From Dehalococcoidia bacterium (GTDB lineage: Bacteria; Chloroflexota; Dehalococcoidia; Dehalococcoidales; W498), in NCBI GenBank assembly GCA_011170285.1, contig DUEE01000018.1, forward strand, positions 1-47,367: DNA of 47,367 bases. The letters run 5' to 3'. The number at the start of each line of letters is the position of its first letter. Position 1 is the first letter of the stretch. Below the pieces are notes generated by a model. That model did no database searches. It was given only the letters and a program-made list of their open reading frames with translations, and was not told the origin of the DNA. Positions 43,816 to 47,367 of the stretch are shown here, piece after piece. A program made the translations under genes and the position numbers.

Positions 43816-45633
43816 TCACAAATGCTCCTTTATTCTCTTAGCCAGACTCTGGTTAATCCCGGTTGTTGCCGCTAACTCCTCTACGGGAGCCTCGCGGATG
43901 GCTCGAACTGAACCAAACTGTTTGAGTAGAGCGCGCTTACGCTTAGGTCCGATGTCAGGAATAGCGTCAAGAGATGAGGCAAAGGTTTGCCTTTTATGTA
44001 TTTTTTGATGATAAGCCAGAGCAAAACGATGGGCTTCGTCCCTGAGGCACTGTAGTAATTGAAGACCTTGGCAACTGTGGGACAGAATAATAGGTTGAGA
44101 CCAGTGTGGAATAAAAATTTCCTCGTTTTCTTTGGCTAAACTAGCGGTGGGCACAGAACTGGCTCCGGCTTCGTTCATTGCTGATAGGGCAGCGTTAAGC
44201 TGTCCTTTGCCGCCATCAATAAGGACGAGGTCAGGCAGAATTGACCAGGTATCTTGGGCATCGCTACTTCGCTTGAATCGCCGCTTGAGCACCTCCTGGA
44301 GCATGGCATAGTCATCAGCACCTGAGACTGTTTTAATTCTGAAACGCCTATAGTGACACGGTTTTGGTTTTCCTCGGTCAAAAACTACCATACTCCCCGC
44401 TGCTGCCTTCCCCTGGATATTAGAGATGTCGTAGCCTTCCATACGCAGGGGTAAATGGGGCAGGCGGAGTTCCCTTGCTATTTCGGCTAAAGCCGCAGTC
44501 AGAGAGCCAGGCGTGGCTAGCTGTTTGACTTTAAGTTGCTCTAAGCTTTGTTTGGCGTTTTCAGCTACCATGTTCACCAACTGTTTCTTATTACCCCGGC
44601 AGGGCACTTGAATGTGGACCTTGCTCCCCTTTTTACTTTGAAGCCAGCTCTCAATGATTGAAGTATCTTCTACCGGATACTGGAGCAGTAATAAGGGTGG
44701 TACATAAGGAGTAGAGTTGTAGAATTGTTTAATAAAGCTAGCCATAATTTGCCAAGGCTCTTCAGAGCGGGTGCCTTGCAATACGAAGCTCTCCCGACCA
44801 ATTAGCTTGCTACTGCGGATAAAGAAAACCTGAACATAGGCTTGGTCTTTGTCTTGAGCGAAGGCAATAACATCCTGTTCACCTCTTACCGTGGTAGCGA
44901 TTCTTTGCCCTTCAATAACCTCGTTCACCGCCTGAATTTGGTCTCTAATTGAGGCCGCCTTTTCAAAGTCTAAGGCTTCAGCAGCTTTCCTCATCTTACT
45001 CTCAAGCTCCTGGACTACTCTTTCCTGTTTTCCTTCCAGGAAAAGGATTACCTGCTTTATTACCTCATCATATTCAGGCTTGCTCACAGCACCAATACAG
45101 GGGGCAAGACATCGTCTAATATGATAGTCAAGGCAAGGTCTGGCATCCTTGCCGGTGATAGCTCTTGAACAAGAGCGGAAAGGGAAAATTCCTTTTATTA
45201 TCTTCAGGGTTTGGCGCACTGACTTACCGCTGGCGAAGGGTCCGAAGTAACGTCCCCCGTCCTCTTCCAATCGCCGGGTAATATATACCCTGGGCCAATC
45301 CTCATTAGTGTCTATCTTAAGGTAAGGGAAGCTTTTATCATCCTTAAGCCGCACATTATAAGGGGGACGGTGCCTCTTTATCAGGTTTAACTCAAGGATA
45401 AGAGCCTCCTGCTCCGAAGAGGTAACAAAGAAGTCAAAGTCACTAACTCGGGCTACCATCCGTTGTATTTTTAGCGATAGCTTTTGACTAGTGGTAAAAT
45501 ATGATTTTAAACGATGATGAAGACTGGCTGCCTTACCTACATATAGGATATTCCCTTCAGCGTCCTTCATAAGGTAGACGCCAGGACTGGTTGGCAGTTG
45601 CCTTAATTGCTCGGTTATAAGATTACTTATCAA
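43816..45633 (-). CDS. uvrC: UvrC, excinuclease subunit
   Basis: UvrC makes both incisions in nucleotide excision repair. The 605-residue protein has the GIY-YIG domain (SPGVYLMKDAEGNILYVGKA, residues 16-35), the cysteine group CSRAITGKDARPCLDYHIRR, the UVR motif ALDFEKAASIRDQI, the RNase H-like half (GYDISNIQGKAAAGSMVVFD, and LVLIDGGKGQLNAA), and C-terminal helix-hairpin-helix repeats (LDAIPDIGPKRKRALLKQFG). The start is TTG with AAAGGGATAGGG upstream. Confidence 0.98.
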   Translation of the reverse strand: MISNLITEQLRQLPTSPGVYLMKDAEGNILYVGKAASLHHRLKSYFTTSQKLSLKIQRMVARVSDFDFFVTSSEQEALILELNLIKRHRPPYNVRLKDDKSFPYLKIDTNEDWPRVYITRRLEEDGGRYFGPFASGKSVRQTLKIIKGIFPFRSCSRAITGKDARPCLDYHIRRCLAPCIGAVSKPEYDEVIKQVILFLEGKQERVVQELESKMRKAAEALDFEKAASIRDQIQAVNEVIEGQRIATTVRGEQDVIAFAQDKDQAYVQVFFIRSSKLIGRESFVLQGTRSEEPWQIMASFIKQFYNSTPYVPPLLLLQYPVEDTSIIESWLQSKKGSKVHIQVPCRGNKKQLVNMVAENAKQSLEQLKVKQLATPGSLTAALAEIARELRLPHLPLRMEGYDISNIQGKAAAGSMVVFDRGKPKPCHYRRFRIKTVSGADDYAMLQEVLKRRFKRSSDAQDTWSILPDLVLIDGGKGQLNAALSAMNEAGASSVPTASLAKENEEIFIPHWSQPIILSHSCQGLQLLQCLRDEAHRFALAYHQKIHKRQTFASSLDAIPDIGPKRKRALLKQFGSVRAIREAPVEELAATTGINQSLAKRIKEHL

Positions 45634-45764
45634 CCCTATCCCTTTTAAACTCCCTTGAATTCATTTTAGCATAGGCTATGAATAGGGGCAAAGGAGGTCG
45701 CTTAATAGTGGATTGAGGTATGGTGAGGTTAAAGAGCACTAATTCACCTATTACTAATGGGCTA

Positions 45765-45792
45765 TTGACAAAGGCATAGCAAATGGTACAAT
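45765..45792 (+). promoter_or_regulatory. Strong promoter in front of the structured RNA
   Basis: TTGACA (45765-45770) and TACAAT (45787-45792) are 16 bases apart. The predicted start of transcription, near 45799, lies inside the palindrome at 45791-45840. No open reading frame follows before the terminator at 45941. Confidence 0.7.
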
Positions 45793-45840
45793 TAAGCTAG
45801 TACTAGTCAGCTAGTACTAGTTGACTAGTACTAGCTTAAT
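45791..45840. repeat. 19-bp perfect inverted repeat with threefold CTAGTACTAG
   Basis: ATTAAGCTAGTACTAGTCA (45791-45809) and its exact reverse complement (45822-45840) enclose a 12-base spacer GCTAGTACTAGT, itself a third copy of the core. The element overlaps the -10 box and the transcription start, so it could be an operator or could form a hairpin at the 5' end of the RNA. Confidence 0.85.
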
Positions 45841-45942
45841 AATTTATAGATAAAGGGAGCGATGAAGCGGAACCCGTAATTGGTCGCTTGGGTTCCGTGG
45901 AGCGAGTAGCGAAACCGACCTGCACTGAAGGTCGGTTTTTTA
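45799..45942 (+). ncRNA. Putative structured non-coding RNA of unknown family
   Basis: About 140 bases lie between a good promoter and a strong terminator with no open reading frame. CGGAACCC (45868-45875) can pair with GGGTTCCG (45890-45897). TCGCT (45884-45888), inside that loop, can pair with AGCGA upstream (45858-45862), giving an H-type pseudoknot. Later AGCGA copies at 45901-45905 and 45908-45912 could pair with TCGCT instead. The GGAGCGA...AGCG(G/A)AACC phrase occurs twice (45856 and 45899). The shape fits a small regulatory RNA or a riboswitch-like element. I could not match it to a known class. Confidence 0.55.
45912..45942 (+). terminator. Terminator of the structured RNA
   Basis: AAACCGACCT (45912-45921) pairs with AGGTCGGTTT (45929-45938) around GCACTGA and ends in a run of six T. 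It separates the RNA from the downstream surface-protein gene. Confidence 0.85.
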
Positions 45943-46010
45943 TATCTAGTGAGGTGGCACGATAGCTAAGGTTAATAGAGAAGTAGGGCGTGTTAAATAT
46001 TATCGAGGAG

Positions 46011-46026
46011 TATGATTCAAATCATA
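46011..46026 (+). promoter_or_regulatory. Crp/Fnr-type operator upstream of the surface-protein gene
   Basis: TATGATTCAAATCATA is a palindrome with the same arms and spacing (TATGA-N6-TCATA) as the site at 38134-38149. A CATAAT -10-like box lies 25 bases downstream (46051-46056), near class II activator spacing. The rest of 45943-46357 holds no gene that I can support; an antisense open frame at 46233-46490 is a shadow. Confidence 0.5.
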
Positions 46027-46357
46027 AGTCGGCGATGTTAATAAGTTGTACATAATAAGTTGTATACTTGCTGTAGAAGTGTAAATCTAAATATTTACTA
46101 ATAGTGGTATGAATGAAGTCTTATATTGGTTTTAACAGGAGTTGGGTTTGGCCGCGGGCTGAATAGACGCAAATTTATTCGACTGCGTTATGATGTTTTA
46201 GGGAAGGAACCTTAGTGCTTGTTAGAGAAATTCTAAGATTTTAACGGAATTTGGATACTAATTTTACAGGCAATTGATTTTGCCGTTCTAGAATGGAAAT
46301 ATGGACTACAAACGACTGGCAAGTAATTAATATATAAATAAAAGGAGGCAGTAAAAT

Positions 46358-46405
46358 GTGAAGAAAATGTTACTCTGTCTAGTAAAAGGAGGAGGTAAAA
46401 GATGA
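46358..46405 (+). CDS. 15-codon leader ORF duplicated from the downstream gene start
   Basis: GTG at 46358, after AAAGGAGG, starts MKKMLLCLVKGGGKR. Its TGA overlaps the ATG of the main gene (ATGA at 46402-46405). The region is a tandem copy of the main gene's ribosome-binding site and first codons (MKKLLLCLV), so it arose by a local duplication of about 45 bases. The short ORF spans the main gene's ribosome-binding site and could couple or tune its translation. Confidence 0.45.
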   Translation: MKKMLLCLVKGGGKR

Positions 46406-47367
46406 AAAAGTTATTACTCTGTCTAGTATTGGTGGCACTGCTTGTTTCCTTTGGCATTCCCGCAGCGCCAGCCCTAGCTGATGATGTCACTGAGGTTCGC
46501 CTGGTAGAAACAGCCCAGGGGAAGAAAGTGAACGTGGGCGGTTATGGCTATATGTGGGTGGGGCTATTTCATATGAGTGTAGATACTGAGGACTGCCAAG
46601 GTGGCGAGCCCTACGACGGATGGTGCGTTGACCCTGACAAGGATATTAGCCGGGGTCAGTGCTTTGATGCAAATCTGGTTAATGCCCCTGGGGAAACGCC
46701 ATGGTGTGAGATTGCCTACATTATGACCAATTTTAGCCCCACTTCCAACAATGAAGCGGCGGCTATTCAGCTTGCAATCTGGAAATATATTAAAGGTGGC
46801 AAAGATAGTATAAATGCACTATACCCACCGGCGGTGGAAACCAGAGCCGATGATATCTATGAAGCGGCTGAGACCAGAACAGTGAATCTTTTTGGCCGCG
46901 GGATGGGGCTAACGCTGGACCTGGAGGGCGTTGGTGGCGCCAACTCCCAAGACTTCATGGCCACTGTTACCGGTTCCACCGAGTGTTTAGAAGGAATAGC
47001 GGTTGACTTTTCAACGACTGCTGGAAACCTCAGTTCACCGACCGTACTAACCAATGCTAGCGGTGAGGCTGCGGTAACGCTGTCTTGGGGTGACTCACTT
47101 CCTGTAACAACTGTTACCGCCTGTACCGAGGGCGAGTGGCCGGTGATAATCGACCCCCTGGACCCCAATATACAAGATACAGTAATATTAAAGCCCTCGG
47201 GGCTGTGCGTCGAGAAGATGTGGGAACCGGATCAGGAGACGGGCTCGATCAAGATATATAAGGAAGACGGAAATGATCAACCCCTGGGTGGCTCGGCGTT
47301 TACCATCACCGACAATCCCAAAGATTGGTCAGCAGCACCACTGGTAGTGGTGGATAACGGAACTAAT
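46402..47367 (+). CDS. Secreted thioester-domain surface protein (partial, runs off the window)
   Basis: The open frame starts at ATG 46402 after AAAGGAGGAGG and continues past the window end (322 codons seen). A signal peptide (MKKLLLCLVLVALLVSFGIP, then AAPALA, cut near residue 26) is followed by a thioester domain (about residues 40-160). The candidate Cys is in GWCVD (Cys75) and the Gln in AIQLAIWKY (Gln123); in this family they form a covalent bond for binding to surfaces. An immunoglobulin-like segment (about 170-260, VDFSTTAGNLSSPTVLTNAS) and the start of a Cna_B/SpaA-type domain (SGLCVEKMWEPDQETGSIKI) follow. It is probably a cell-surface adhesin. Confidence 0.85.
   Translation, partial: MKKLLLCLVLVALLVSFGIPAAPALADDVTEVRLVETAQGKKVNVGGYGYMWVGLFHMSVDTEDCQGGEPYDGWCVDPDKDISRGQCFDANLVNAPGETPWCEIAYIMTNFSPTSNNEAAAIQLAIWKYIKGGKDSINALYPPAVETRADDIYEAAETRTVNLFGRGMGLTLDLEGVGGANSQDFMATVTGSTECLEGIAVDFSTTAGNLSSPTVLTNASGEAAVTLSWGDSLPVTTVTACTEGEWPVIIDPLDPNIQDTVILKPSGLCVEKMWEPDQETGSIKIYKEDGNDQPLGGSAFTITDNPKDWSAAPLVVVDNGTN

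Noticed and set aside
45799-45942. Assignment of the RNA to fluoride, preQ1, yybP-ykoY, NiCo or guanidine riboswitches
   Set aside because: The conserved core sequences of these classes as I remember them are not present, and the terminator separates the RNA from the next gene.
46233-46490. Minus-strand open frame over the surface-protein start
   Set aside because: It is antisense to the signal peptide region and has no ribosome-binding site or family match.

Overview
The window looks like a chromosomal segment of an anaerobic, hydrogen-using bacterium. I infer Chloroflexota, probably a Dehalococcoidia relative. The inference rests on gene content: a cytosolic Mvh/Vhu-type NiFe hydrogenase with a complete hyp set, CooC/CooT nickel factors, and an ssrA-targeted integrated segment like those known from Dehalococcoides. 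No rRNA gene is present to confirm it. Almost everything from 64 to 38902 lies on the minus strand. The exception is a plus-strand tRNA cluster (Leu, Arg, Val).

Layout. (1) 64-10146: a small hypothetical gene, ruvB, rpoC, rpoB and a J-domain protein whose HPD motif reads YPD; the rpoBC promoter overlaps the stop of that gene. (2) 10176-18103: a decayed zone. It holds an AmrS-like radical SAM gene broken at two T7 runs, a methyltransferase with three in-frame stops, a methionine aminopeptidase fragment with an amber codon, and Gly/Arg-rich tails. Intact genes sit between them: two CooC-like ATPases, a NifU-like scaffold, a NUDIX hydrolase and a methyltransferase. An NAD(P)HX epimerase gene (nnrE) contains a 109-bp segment lying backwards between 12-bp inverted repeats. 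(3) 18126-23809: redox and stress genes, namely an FAD oxidoreductase, DUF1684, thioredoxin, GroES, glutaredoxin, CooT, thioredoxin reductase, a ferredoxin, and a Fur-family regulator with its own promoter and a Fur-like box.

(4) 24247-38075: one long, tightly coupled operon read leftward: zinc ribbon, hydrogenase small and large subunits, NifU-C, SufC, SufB, maturation protease, MvhD, a ferredoxin-MvhD-ferredoxin-MvhD fusion, MetV, HypF, an HdrC-ferredoxin fusion, and HypC, D, E, A, B. It encodes the hydrogenase, most of its cofactor assembly, and electron-transfer parts pointing to a heterodisulfide-reductase or methylene-THF-reductase type partner. HdrA, HdrB and MetF are not in the window. 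A Crp/Fnr regulator lies just upstream, with a TATGA-N6-TCATA palindrome between it and the operon.

(5) 39182-42002: smpB and tmRNA on the plus strand. A perfect 27-bp copy of the tmRNA 3' end at 41976-42002 marks 40081-42002 as an integrated segment carrying a putative ArsP_2-type permease. (6) 42061-45633: DUF1638, a DRG-like GTPase and uvrC. (7) 45765-47367: a promoter, a 19-bp palindrome, a compact RNA with potential pseudoknot pairings and a terminator, then a second copy of the TATGA-N6-TCATA palindrome. After a 15-codon leader ORF comes a secreted thioester-domain surface protein that runs off the window.

The best candidates for something new are the intragenic inversion in nnrE, the ssrA-flanked permease segment, the unassigned RNA near 45.8 kb, the shared palindrome linking hydrogenase and adhesin, and the hydrogenase-MvhD-MetV electron module.
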